NCBI GenBank assembly: GCA_001969505.1
Contig: LSSK01001222.1
Location: 1-15,143 of the forward strand
Direction of reading: 5' to 3'
Source: Zancudomyces culisetae
Lineage: Eukaryota; Kickxellomycota; Harpellomycetes; Harpellales; Legeriomycetaceae
DNA: 15,143 bases
Shown here: piece by piece, positions 1-7,423 of the stretch
Position numbering within the stretch: position 1 is the first letter of the stretch
Layout of the letters: the number at the start of each line of letters is the position of its first letter
Notes under the pieces: generated by a model
What the model was told of the DNA's origin: nothing
Databases searched by the model: none
Seen by the model: only the letters and a program-made list of their open reading frames with translations
Program-made: the position numbers and the translations under genes

Positions 1-2092
1 GTATCAACATATTGGTATCCCCAAAATTATCATCATTTTTTGTTTGCGGATTTATTATTCCAACGTATGAATGTTGTTTAAAGATTCTACTCACTTGTTC
101 GTTTATATCTTGTTCAATATCCTTTTGTAGTTTCAAAATACTTGTCAATTTAACTGTAACTTTCGGGTTAATACTTTCTTGAGTTATCTCTGTTGCTGCT
201 GTTGCTGTTGTTGTTGTTGTTGCTGCTATACTTATTTGGGTATTCATGTCTTTATATTGTGTTACTTTTTCGACTTGCATTCGATCAGAACCCAATCTAT
301 TATCTTGATCACCACCAACTTTGGTAGTCGCAAATGATAATTTTGATGGAGTAGATGATCTTGAAGTTGAGTTTGGATTTAGATTTAGATTTGAATTTGT
401 ATTTGGTGTATAAGGTGTATAAGGCGAATTTTGATTATTGTAATTTTTGACTGGTGATTCAAATGTTGTATTTCGCCTATTATTGGAAAATTCAAAACTT
501 TTGATAAAATCTCCAGCACTCTTATCACTTTTATAACTCTTATCACTATAGTTATTATTATTATTGTTATTATTGCTCATTGAAAGTCTATTTGGCAGTT
601 CAGATTGGTTATTAATTGCCATAAATGATTTTAAAGAATAGTTGTTTGTATCCATTCTAACCATTTTATGACTAGGAACACTACTGTTGTTGTTATTGTT
701 ATTGTTATTGTTATTGTTATAGTTATGGTTGTTATGATTTGTGCTTTTGGATTCTTGATAATATTCATTATTTGCGCTCGCATCTTTTCTCTTTGTAGCG
801 ATAGTAGAATCCATCCCATTGGGATTATTGATTTTACTGTTATTTTTCAATTGAAGAACCATATTTTCATCATTATTCGTAATCAAAACACCTTGAATAC
901 ATCCAACAATTTCTCTAATAATACGTTCAATGTTCAAAATTTGAACTTGTCTCTTTGTAGGATGAATATTCACATCCACATGACTCGGCTTAACCAACAA
1001 ACTCAAATACACAAACACTTTGGATAATCCTCTAGGAAATATCCCGCTGTTTGTATATATGTTTTCTATACTGGTTTTAATCATGTTGTTATCCACCAGC
1101 CGGTTGTTTACAAACAACAAAAACGACATTCCTCCTCCACCGCCATTATTACGACTCCCCGAAATTGATTCCAATGTTGATATCGTCTTTCTTAAAGCGA
1201 CTCCTGTTCCTCCACTTTCGTTATCTCTTCCACTGCTACAATATCCTTCAATTTTTACTCGTAAGTCTCGGTTTTCCATTAAATCCTTTTTAAACTCAAT
1301 CAGTGAGTTGGATACTTGTTTTCCATATACTTGCTGAATCACTTTGAGTTTACTGGCATTATTAGTGGCCCCACTACTATTTCCACTACTATTTCCACTG
1401 CTATTTCCGCGTGCTGTTGACGGTGGTGGTGCTCTTTGTGTCTGTAAATCCGTACATATCGTTGTCTTGCTTCCTCCACTTCCCACAACCTTACGACAAG
1501 TAATCGATATTCCTGCATTGTGGATTGCATATTTTCCCGCTACATCCAGTATTCTATTATATTCTTCACTAGCCTTTTTGATTGCTTGTTTTCGGTACGG
1601 AATGTTATAAAACAAATCCTCTACTGCTATTTGTGTACCATTGTTTCCTGCACATTTCACTATCCCGCTATTCTCCCCTCCCAATACTTTTCCATCCACA
1701 TATTTTGCTTTGTATGCTACTGGCGAATCTCGAGTCTTTGTCACTACTGTCAAATACGAAACGTGACTTATACTAGCTAGTGCCTCTCCACGAAACCCAT
1801 ACGTTTCTATACTTTCCAAATCTTCGTATTTTTGTAGCTTGCTGGTTGTAAACCGTTCACATAATATTCCCAAATCCTCTGGAGAAATCCCAGCACCATC
1901 ATCTTGAACTTGTAGCAGTTTCATTCCACCTTCTTTAACCAAAATCTGGATTTGTGTGGAGTGTGCATCAAATGCATTTTCCAAGATTTCTTTTAGTGCA
2001 TTTGACGGTCTGTGTATTATTTCTCCTGCTGCAATTCGGTTGATCACTGTAGTATCCAGTTTTTTGATCCGTTTCACTTTTAAATCTGCCAT
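1..2092 (-). CDS. MLH1: DNA mismatch repair protein MLH1 (MutL homologue), 3' end outside window
   Basis: MLH1 forms heterodimers with PMS-type partners (MutL-alpha) that act after mismatch recognition in the nucleus. The frame is open for 697 codons and leaves the window at base 1. The start is secure: an in-frame TAA lies six bases upstream (2096-2098). GHKL ATPase motifs are intact: E35, N39 and D42 in ENAFDA; D64 in DDGAGI; GFRGEAL at 99-105. The transducer domain ends near NIHPTK (375-380). A long Asn/Ser/Thr-rich linker follows (about 395-640), with an 11-Asn run at 459-469. From about residue 645 the start of the C-terminal dimerisation domain is visible, resembling the yeast and human sequence. 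The rest of that domain is missing. Two Gly/Ser/Asn-rich insertions relative to human and yeast MLH1 lie inside the N-terminal domain, near residues 220-248 and 290-322. Identity is very sure; PMS1/PMS2-type paralogues fit the C-terminal part less well. Confidence 0.95.
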   Translation of the reverse strand, partial: MADLKVKRIKKLDTTVINRIAAGEIIHRPSNALKEILENAFDAHSTQIQILVKEGGMKLLQVQDDGAGISPEDLGILCERFTTSKLQKYEDLESIETYGFRGEALASISHVSYLTVVTKTRDSPVAYKAKYVDGKVLGGENSGIVKCAGNNGTQIAVEDLFYNIPYRKQAIKKASEEYNRILDVAGKYAIHNAGISITCRKVVGSGGSKTTICTDLQTQRAPPPSTARGNSSGNSSGNSSGATNNASKLKVIQQVYGKQVSNSLIEFKKDLMENRDLRVKIEGYCSSGRDNESGGTGVALRKTISTLESISGSRNNGGGGGMSFLLFVNNRLVDNNMIKTSIENIYTNSGIFPRGLSKVFVYLSLLVKPSHVDVNIHPTKRQVQILNIERIIREIVGCIQGVLITNNDENMVLQLKNNSKINNPNGMDSTIATKRKDASANNEYYQESKSTNHNNHNYNNNNNNNNNNNSSVPSHKMVRMDTNNYSLKSFMAINNQSELPNRLSMSNNNNNNNNYSDKSYKSDKSAGDFIKSFEFSNNRRNTTFESPVKNYNNQNSPYTPYTPNTNSNLNLNPNSTSRSSTPSKLSFATTKVGGDQDNRLGSDRMQVEKVTQYKDMNTQISIAATTTTTATAATEITQESINPKVTVKLTSILKLQKDIEQDINEQVSRIFKQHSYVGIINPQTKNDDNFGDTNMLI
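686..718 (-). repeat. AAT/AAC microsatellite encoding poly-Asn in the MLH1 linker
   Basis: On the coding strand alternating AAT and AAC codons give eleven consecutive asparagines (residues 459-469). A second shorter Asn run lies near 549-577. Both fall in the disordered linker between the ATPase and dimerisation domains, where length variation should be tolerated. Confidence 0.85.
1371..1406 (-). repeat. 12-bp tandem repeat (3 copies) inside MLH1
   Basis: Three copies of a 12-base unit (CCACTACTATTT on the plus strand, third copy with one change) encode GNSS repeated three times. They sit in an insertion within the transducer domain of MLH1. The unit length keeps the reading frame when copies are gained or lost. 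Confidence 0.85.
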
Positions 2093-2150
2093 TATTTATT
2101 CTCCACCACCACAAATTTCTCTCTATTACTTATGTTTTTATCCTCTTGGT

Positions 2151-2158
2151 TTTATATA
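2151..2158 (-). promoter_or_regulatory. Candidate TATA box of MLH1
   Basis: On the minus strand the sequence reads TATATAAA, ending about 58 bases before the MLH1 ATG. The motif is a good match, but the close spacing to the start codon and the AT-rich background make it tentative. Confidence 0.4.
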
Positions 2159-2166
2159 TTAACGTC

Positions 2167-2193
2167 TTGTACTTTTTACCGCAGCAAGTACAA
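2167..2193. promoter_or_regulatory. Inverted repeat TTGTACTT / AAGTACAA upstream of MLH1
   Basis: Perfect 8-base arms (2167-2174 and 2186-2193) are separated by 11 bases. An overlapping 7-base pair, ACTTTTT (2171-2177) and AAAAAGT (2192-2198), gives an alternative pairing. It lies about 75-100 bases upstream of the MLH1 start, where a dimeric regulator site would be plausible. No specific factor is recognised. Confidence 0.35.
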
Positions 2194-2508
2194 AAAGTAA
2201 TGTATATTTATACACACATTTTACATGAATTGATTTCATTTGGTTTCATGCCATTTCATTTCCTTTAATTTTATTTTTATAGGTCCGAAAATGGATGGGG
2301 TTATAATATAAAATAACAAAAAAAAACAAAATTGACAAATTAGTTTTCAATATCATCAACTTGTTTGATTAAGTTAATAACATTATTTTTCATCACCCAT
2401 TTTATTTCAACCCGCTTTGACTTTAAAACATTGAAAGAAAGGGAAAAAAATGAAGAAAAAAAAAAGGCTTGTAAAATCAATTACAATCTGATCTGATATA
2501 CCCTTAAA

Positions 2509-2536
2509 CACACACACACACACACACAAACACACA
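2509..2536. repeat. CA/TG dinucleotide microsatellite
   Basis: Ten uninterrupted CA units (2509-2528) are followed by two A and three more CA units. It lies in the MLH1/PPR-like gene spacer and is non-coding. Confidence 0.95.
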
Positions 2537-2767
2537 AAATTGTAAAAAAGAACGATTATTAAACTATTCTTTTTCAATATAGTTATCATTAAATGTTGAT
2601 AAAGAGTCCAGGAAACCAAACTAGTTTGTTAATACCATCATGTGCACTACCTTTGTATTACTAGTACTCCTCCATCCTCAGCCTTTATTTCTACCTTTTA
2701 CAACATTCCTTTATGTTTAATAAAAGTGATTAATAGTTAATAAAAATAATTAATGAGTTAATTAATT

Positions 2768-2783
2768 AAAAAAAATTTTTTTT
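2768..2783. promoter_or_regulatory. A8T8 self-complementary block upstream of the 2982 gene
   Basis: Eight A are followed directly by eight T, flanked by T and A so that 18 bases are perfectly palindromic. The centre is about 206 bases before the ATG at 2982. A-tracts in AnTn order are known to bend DNA and poly(dA:dT) disfavours nucleosomes. A promoter role is inferred from position and from similar blocks before other genes here. Confidence 0.45.
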
Positions 2784-2981
2784 ATATTTACAAATTATTG
2801 TGGTATGGAGTTTGATCAAAAAAAATTACACTATATTATTATGATTTTTTAAAACTCTAAATAATAAACAATTAAATAGATACTTAGATTGAATAAATGT
2901 AGTAGATACAACAAAACAAAAAAGACAAGCTAAAAGGAAAAGAGAAAAAGGAAAAAAAGAAGGAAAAATTAAACGGTTGGG

Positions 2982-5900
2982 ATGAATAAATTGATTTCTG
3001 GTAATTCAGGCTTATCTAAAAGTCTATACCCACAAAATTATAGGATACTTTGTGATAATTTGGGGAAAAGTTGGTGGACGAAAAATACAATTTCGACTCT
3101 AAAATCAAAAAGAAATATTAGTTTTGCACTGAAAACTACAACAAACTATGCTGGGATCAACAAAAATAGAAAAGTAGATTTAAAAACAGATTTAGATTTA
3201 GATTTAGATTTTTACGCCGTAAAATGTTTTAATGCAAGACGATTCTATGGACAGGTGGTTAATCTAGAGAATACCAATCAAGATGGATATGTGGATAGGG
3301 AGAATGGTGGTTTAGAGCTTGAAAATATTGAACGGTTGTGTGTACAAGGAAGGTTGCGAAAGGCAATAGTACAAATCAATTATTATCTACAGGAAAATGA
3401 GATTTCGAGTATATTTAGATATTATAATAAAAACAGTGTGGATACCAAAAAGGCAAATATATCTAAAAGATTGGTAGAAGCACTACTAAACGGAGCAAGA
3501 AATACAAATGAAGAGAGTCAGGTGATTGAAGTGGCACGATTTATAAGTATGGAATACAATAAAGTCAGTAATGATAATGAGGGTGGTGGTAGTGGTAGTA
3601 GTGGTGGTGATAGCATGGATAGTAAGGTTGAAGGGTCGAGACTGGATTCTATGGTGGTTGAGAGTATATTGGAGAGTTTGATGGAACCAAAATATTTTCA
3701 TGATTCTAAAAGTCGAGAGGAGGTTGGAAATGTAGCAATAGAGTTTATGGAACAAGCAGGGTATTATAAGAGTGGAGGAGAAAAGTATCAGGAGAATGTA
3801 AAAGAAATATGGCAAAGTTGTTCTAGAAGGGTGTTTGCACAGATTATTAGAGCTATTGGATACTCATTTGATGTTCAGGGACTAAAAAGCGTTGAAAAAA
3901 TGTTGGTAGTTGATGAAGGAATTATCAATGAACAGGGACGATTAGTGGAACAAGAAAAGAGTAGAAATATTCAAGTGATAAAGGAATTGATTATAGCAAA
4001 CTTTAATTGTTTTGAGTTTGAAAAGGCAATTAGTTATTATGAGCAAAACTTTGTGAAAAGAGAATTGGAAAAGAGGGATGATGGATTACAAAAACAAGAG
4101 ACAGGACCAGTTAGGGAAATGATTGAGGCTGTTGAATCAATGGCATTGGTATATGCAGAGGTAGGAATGATAGAAAAGGCGATAAACTTGCTAAAAGATA
4201 TTGGAGTAAATATAATGGATAGTAATAGCAATAGCAATAGCAATAGCAATAGGAATGGTAATGGTAATGGTGGAGATGTGATGATTTTACAAAAGATATA
4301 TTTGGCAGGATTGAAAAGTTTAGTTCCAATTAGTCAAAATGATGTTGGATTTATGGAAGGATATTTCAGCAGATCAAACTATTATGCATCGGAAAATGTG
4401 TATTGTATTGATGACGATAAATTTAACCAGGTTGAAATGATTAGAAAAAACATCAAGTTGATATACCAGATAAAAGAAGAAATAGCAAGATATGGAGAGA
4501 CAAATGTAAAGAGAGACATGATACTGGCAAGCATAAAGCTACAAAGCAAGATTACAGAATTTGTAGTGGACCAAATGATATATAATTACAAGGAGAATAG
4601 TGGAGGATACGTATTTGGGGGAATGGGATGGAGAGAAATACTGATGGAAAAGATGAAGATTGAAAGCGAATATGGAGCTATTAGACAGAAGGACTATGTA
4701 GAAATGATGTGGGGGTTGGTATTTTATAATCCACGATATATAAAAGTAAATAAGGAAGAAAAAGCCAAGGAGACGAGTATATCGATTAATCAAAGAATAG
4801 TAGAAAAACGAATTCAATATGCCAAAAATGTGTTTAATGAAATGATATTTAGATTCCGAGAATTTACAAGCAACAAAATTATCGTACCAACATTACTATC
4901 AAGTCATAGAACGTTTATAAACTCACTATGGACAATAAATATGGACATGAAATCAACCACAACAACAGGAGAAGGAGAAAGAGAAGGAGAAAGAGAAAGA
5001 GAAAGAGAAAGAAGGGTAATTAATAGTAGTAATTTTAAATTGTTTACACAAATAGGTGAGTATAGTAATAGAAGAGTTGAAGAGTGTAAAGAATTTTATA
5101 GACTTGTAATGAAAAATGTCGAAACATACAATCTTGAAATTGGTAATTATGAACGGGTTGTTCAAATGTATATACTTGGACATTTGAATCAATATAAAAC
5201 CATATCAACCGTATTGAAATCAACAACTTTTAACCATCAAGATATTAAGAAGAATAAAAAAGACTATTCTTTGGCTAGTCGAATCTATACCAATCCAGCA
5301 AATCTTTACAATCAACTATTTAAAATCTGTGCAAATGATTCTGAAGCATCAAAGTATTTTACACATTTACTATACTACAACCAAATATCAAATCCAAACA
5401 CTTTTATTTCGTCACTAATCAACAATAGTTCAGGCGGTAAAGAGATGTTTTTGACAATGTTGAAATGCTGTATATCCTCAAAGGATTCTCAGCTAGCTAG
5501 CTCTGTTATTTCTGATCATCTTAATTCTTCTGATTTCTTGTCCTTGGAAACTTTTATGGTTGTAAATCTCGTCTCTAACAACAATCTTGGCTTTTCAATG
5601 CTGGGTAATCTCTTGAATAACAAGGACAACGTTTGTTTATCTGATCCCTTCAATTATTATATCATTCTTTCCCATTTATCTACTTTACCTCCAAACCCAA
5701 AAACCTTCAAATTAGCTGAATCTATTGCTAATCATTACTTTTCTACCTCACCAACTTCTTCTTCACTCGATATCAATCCTTCAAATTTTATCAATCATCT
5801 CGTTTCTATTGCTCTAACTGCTTGTAGCTTTAATCACAACATTTTGCCCTTTTCAACTCCAAATACTAAGTCGAATACCAATACAAACTCGAATACCAAT

Positions 5901-6479
5901 ATTGATTCAGCATTCAATTCTCATTTAAAACTTCATTCTCAAATATCCAACTTTTTATCCTCCCTAAAATCTCACTCTTCAAATCTTTCTTTCAATTCTC
6001 ACAATCTGTACAATCTTTCTATTTGGAACGCATTGACTTTTACCAATCTAATCAATCTCTATTGGAAAAACATCTCTAATCCCTCTCTTCCTCTTCCTCG
6101 TTCTCGTTCTCGTTCTCAGTTCTCTATTCCTACCTTGTTTTTCGATCTTTTCGAACCTTTCCTCTCTGAATTTTATTCTCACTCTCACTCTCACTCTCAC
6201 TCTCATTTTCATTCTCCTCTTGATTCTCTCAACTTCACTTCTAACTCTTGGTCTCCATTTTTTACCAACATTTTACTATCATTTAAACATCTCTCCTCTG
6301 AACACCAACACCAACATCAACACCAACACCAACATCAACAAGAACATCAACAAGAACACCAATTAGAATCTCAGCACCTTACATCCTTGTTTTATCAAGA
6401 CTTGATTCACTTTTTGAATTCTAATAAGCGTACTTTTCCAAACTCTCTCAAGTTCTTTACTTCTCTTTCTCACTCTTAA
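2982..6479 (+). CDS. Large putative mitochondrial PPR-like helical-repeat protein (1165 aa)
   Basis: I do not recognise a named orthologue. The start is supported by an in-frame TAA at 2970-2972. The first 65 or so residues are rich in Lys, Arg, Ser and Thr with almost no acidic residues, like a mitochondrial presequence. Several stretches have the spacing of pentatricopeptide helix pairs: around 119-140 (LCVQGRLRKAI), 340-365 (FEKAISYYEQNF), 387-410 (ALVYAEVGMIEKAINLL), and near 700-740 and 775-810. Low-complexity tracts punctuate it: Asp-Leu (68-77), Gly/Ser (about 199-212), Ser-Asn (414-430), Gly-Glu-Arg (663-679), Ser/Asn-Thr, Arg-Ser (1040-1045), Ser-His (1066-1078) and His-Gln (1108-1127). 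Fungal PPR proteins of this kind bind mitochondrial transcripts for stability, processing or translation; that role is inferred. The C-terminal third is Ser/Asn/Leu/Phe-rich and uses pyrimidine-rich codons unlike the purine-rich 5' half. The coding call is strong; the PPR assignment is moderate. Confidence 0.6.
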   Translation: MNKLISGNSGLSKSLYPQNYRILCDNLGKSWWTKNTISTLKSKRNISFALKTTTNYAGINKNRKVDLKTDLDLDLDFYAVKCFNARRFYGQVVNLENTNQDGYVDRENGGLELENIERLCVQGRLRKAIVQINYYLQENEISSIFRYYNKNSVDTKKANISKRLVEALLNGARNTNEESQVIEVARFISMEYNKVSNDNEGGGSGSSGGDSMDSKVEGSRLDSMVVESILESLMEPKYFHDSKSREEVGNVAIEFMEQAGYYKSGGEKYQENVKEIWQSCSRRVFAQIIRAIGYSFDVQGLKSVEKMLVVDEGIINEQGRLVEQEKSRNIQVIKELIIANFNCFEFEKAISYYEQNFVKRELEKRDDGLQKQETGPVREMIEAVESMALVYAEVGMIEKAINLLKDIGVNIMDSNSNSNSNSNRNGNGNGGDVMILQKIYLAGLKSLVPISQNDVGFMEGYFSRSNYYASENVYCIDDDKFNQVEMIRKNIKLIYQIKEEIARYGETNVKRDMILASIKLQSKITEFVVDQMIYNYKENSGGYVFGGMGWREILMEKMKIESEYGAIRQKDYVEMMWGLVFYNPRYIKVNKEEKAKETSISINQRIVEKRIQYAKNVFNEMIFRFREFTSNKIIVPTLLSSHRTFINSLWTINMDMKSTTTTGEGEREGERERERERRVINSSNFKLFTQIGEYSNRRVEECKEFYRLVMKNVETYNLEIGNYERVVQMYILGHLNQYKTISTVLKSTTFNHQDIKKNKKDYSLASRIYTNPANLYNQLFKICANDSEASKYFTHLLYYNQISNPNTFISSLINNSSGGKEMFLTMLKCCISSKDSQLASSVISDHLNSSDFLSLETFMVVNLVSNNNLGFSMLGNLLNNKDNVCLSDPFNYYIILSHLSTLPPNPKTFKLAESIANHYFSTSPTSSSLDINPSNFINHLVSIALTACSFNHNILPFSTPNTKSNTNTNSNTNIDSAFNSHLKLHSQISNFLSSLKSHSSNLSFNSHNLYNLSIWNALTFTNLINLYWKNISNPSLPLPRSRSRSQFSIPTLFFDLFEPFLSEFYSHSHSHSHSHFHSPLDSLNFTSNSWSPFFTNILLSFKHLSSEHQHQHQHQHQHQQEHQQEHQLESQHLTSLFYQDLIHFLNSNKRTFPNSLKFFTSLSHS
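4221..4256 (+). repeat. AGTAAT/AGCAAT hexanucleotide tract (Ser-Asn repeat)
   Basis: In-frame AGY-AAT units encode alternating Ser and Asn from residue 414, running into an Arg/Gly-Asn tract. It is a coding microsatellite between two helical segments. Confidence 0.8.
4968..5013 (+). repeat. GGAGAA/AGAGAA purine hexanucleotide tract (Glu-Gly/Glu-Arg repeat)
   Basis: A pure purine tract on the coding strand encodes Gly-Glu and then Arg-Glu dipeptides at about residues 663-679, giving a highly charged helix-forming or disordered stretch. A homopurine mirror-like tract of this length could form triplex DNA. Confidence 0.8.
6099..6116 (+). repeat. CGTTCT hexanucleotide x3 (Arg-Ser repeat)
   Basis: Three perfect copies encode Arg-Ser three times at residues 1040-1045, inside the pyrimidine-rich 3' part of the large gene. 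Confidence 0.85.
6177..6206 (+). repeat. TCTCAC hexanucleotide x5 (Ser-His repeat)
   Basis: Five in-frame units (the last with CAT) encode alternating Ser and His from residue 1066, continuing into Phe-His-Ser. Confidence 0.9.
6303..6362 (+). repeat. CAY-CAA hexanucleotide tract (His-Gln repeat, near C-terminus)
   Basis: About twenty codons alternate CAC/CAT with CAA, ending in two HQQE-type units (residues 1108-1127). Histidine-glutamine repeats are typically disordered. This one precedes the last 38 residues of the protein. Confidence 0.9.
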
Positions 6480-6562
6480 ACCCCTTTTTAACTTAGATTT
6501 TTTTATTTTTTTATTTTTTTTTTTTTGCATCATTATTTATACTAATATTTTCAAAATTAAAT

Positions 6563-6576
6563 AAAAAAAATTTTTT
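6563..6576. promoter_or_regulatory. A8T6 block upstream of uS14m
   Basis: Eight A are followed by six T, giving a 12-base self-complementary core centred about 270 bases before the uS14m ATG. It is the second of four such blocks in the window. Confidence 0.4.
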
Positions 6577-6752
6577 AATTACAATTTGTAATTCATTTAT
6601 TCTTGATTAATCAAGATTCCCTCCTATATATTTTCTATAATAAAAAAAAAAATTACAAAACTACTAAATATCAAAGCTAAAATCATTAAATTGATTAACT
6701 GATAAAATAAAGAATTGTTATTTCAATTATTTCAATATACTTGTAATCCTTC

Positions 6753-6769
6753 TTTTTTTTTTTTTTTTT
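6753..6769. promoter_or_regulatory. T17 homopolymer tract upstream of uS14m
   Basis: Seventeen T lie 71-88 bases before the start codon. Poly(dA:dT) tracts at such positions are common in yeast promoters, including ribosomal protein genes, where they keep the promoter free of nucleosomes. The role here is inferred. Confidence 0.5.
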
Positions 6770-6840
6770 ACCAAAAGAAAAATAAATAAATCAATTCAAA
6801 CCCAATTCAATTAAATCGAATACAAAAAAAAAATACAACA

Positions 6841-7158
6841 ATGGGTATTCTAGATTTCAACGCCAGAACACTAAGATCAATCAAGTCGCGCCAACTCATC
6901 CAAAAATCCGAAACCGAAAGACTAATCTACAGGTACATCAACCGCAATCCCCAGAATTCCACCCGAGTCCGCATGCAAGCCATGTTTGCCCTAACCGAAA
7001 ACTTTCCTCATTCCGCAAACCCTACTTTTACCAAAAACCGTTGTGTCGAAACCGGTCGTGGTCGTGGTGTTATGAGCGATTGGAAACTTTGTAGATTTCA
7101 ATTTAGATTAAAGGCTCTTAGAGGTGATTTACCTGGTGTACAAAAATCTAGTTGGTAA
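6841..7158 (+). CDS. MRP2: Mitochondrial small ribosomal subunit protein uS14m
   Basis: This 105-residue protein is the S14 family member of the mitochondrial 37S/28S subunit head, where it contacts small-subunit rRNA in the matrix. The C-terminal half carries the family signature: KNRCVETGRGRG at about 61-72, then LCRFQFRLKALRGDLPGV and a final KSSW. The N-terminal half (NARTLRSIKSRQ) matches the eukaryotic mitochondrial form. No zinc-binding CxxC pair is present, as in other mitochondrial uS14. Length fits S. cerevisiae Mrp2. No intron is seen. It converges with TIM44, 265 bases away. Codon use is unusual: the first 60 or so codons often end in C, the last 40 rarely do. Identification is secure. 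Confidence 0.95.
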   Translation: MGILDFNARTLRSIKSRQLIQKSETERLIYRYINRNPQNSTRVRMQAMFALTENFPHSANPTFTKNRCVETGRGRGVMSDWKLCRFQFRLKALRGDLPGVQKSSW

Positions 7159-7161
7159 AAA

Positions 7162-7171
7162 ATATATATAT
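7162..7171 (+). terminator. TATATA-type polyadenylation efficiency element of uS14m
   Basis: A run of alternating T and A begins a few bases after the stop codon. Such TATATA elements act as yeast 3'-end processing signals. A second group of TATATA/TATGTA motifs lies at about 7345-7372. Assignment is by motif and position only. Confidence 0.35.
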
Positions 7172-7391
7172 CGAATGCTTTAAACTTTAATCTTCAAACT
7201 AAAAACCAAATACTTTAAAGACTTTATCTTTTTGTTGTTGGTACTCTATCATTTTTTTTTCACTTTACCGAGAAAATAAATTCTTCTTTTATTTAGAAAT
7301 ACTAACAAGTCTCAACAACAAATAAATTATACTAGCAAATGTTATAGATATATAAAATGTATGTATATGTTATAAAATATGATTCCCCTCG

Positions 7392-7422
7392 CCCTCCCTT
7401 TCTTTCTTTTTCTTTTTCTTTT
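7392..7422 (-). repeat. Uninterrupted polypyrimidine tract between convergent genes
   Basis: Thirty-one consecutive C/T bases on the plus strand end just before the TIM44 stop complement at 7424-7426. On the TIM44 mRNA this is a purine-only run starting one base after the stop codon. It may take part in transcription termination or triplex formation; neither is shown. Confidence 0.6.
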
Positions 7423-7423
7423 A

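Larger units (their letters stand above)
2093..2981. other. Divergent promoter region between MLH1 and the 2982-6479 gene
   Basis: No gene is supported here. One short minus-strand frame (2407-2619) is a by-product of the CA microsatellite and T-rich runs. The spacer holds a TATA-like element and an inverted repeat next to MLH1, a CA repeat, and an A8T8 block. The plus-strand leader just before 2982 is purine-rich. Confidence 0.75.
6480..6840. other. Spacer: 3' end of the large gene and promoter of uS14m
   Basis: No gene is seen. The first part is T-rich, as expected of a 3' UTR and polyadenylation region. The second part carries an A8T6 block, an A-run and a T17 tract shortly before the uS14m start. 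Confidence 0.7.

Noticed and set aside
668-1780. Several plus-strand frames across the left part of the window
   Set aside because: All lie antisense within MLH1, which is open on the minus strand and carries intact ATPase motifs.
2407-2619. 70-codon minus-strand frame with a Cys-Val repeat
   Set aside because: The Cys-Val run is the TG microsatellite translated; the rest is a T-rich homopolymer.
7300-7306. TACTAAC, the yeast intron branch-point consensus, downstream of uS14m
   Set aside because: uS14m is complete without splicing, and no matching GTATGT donor precedes it in a coding context.
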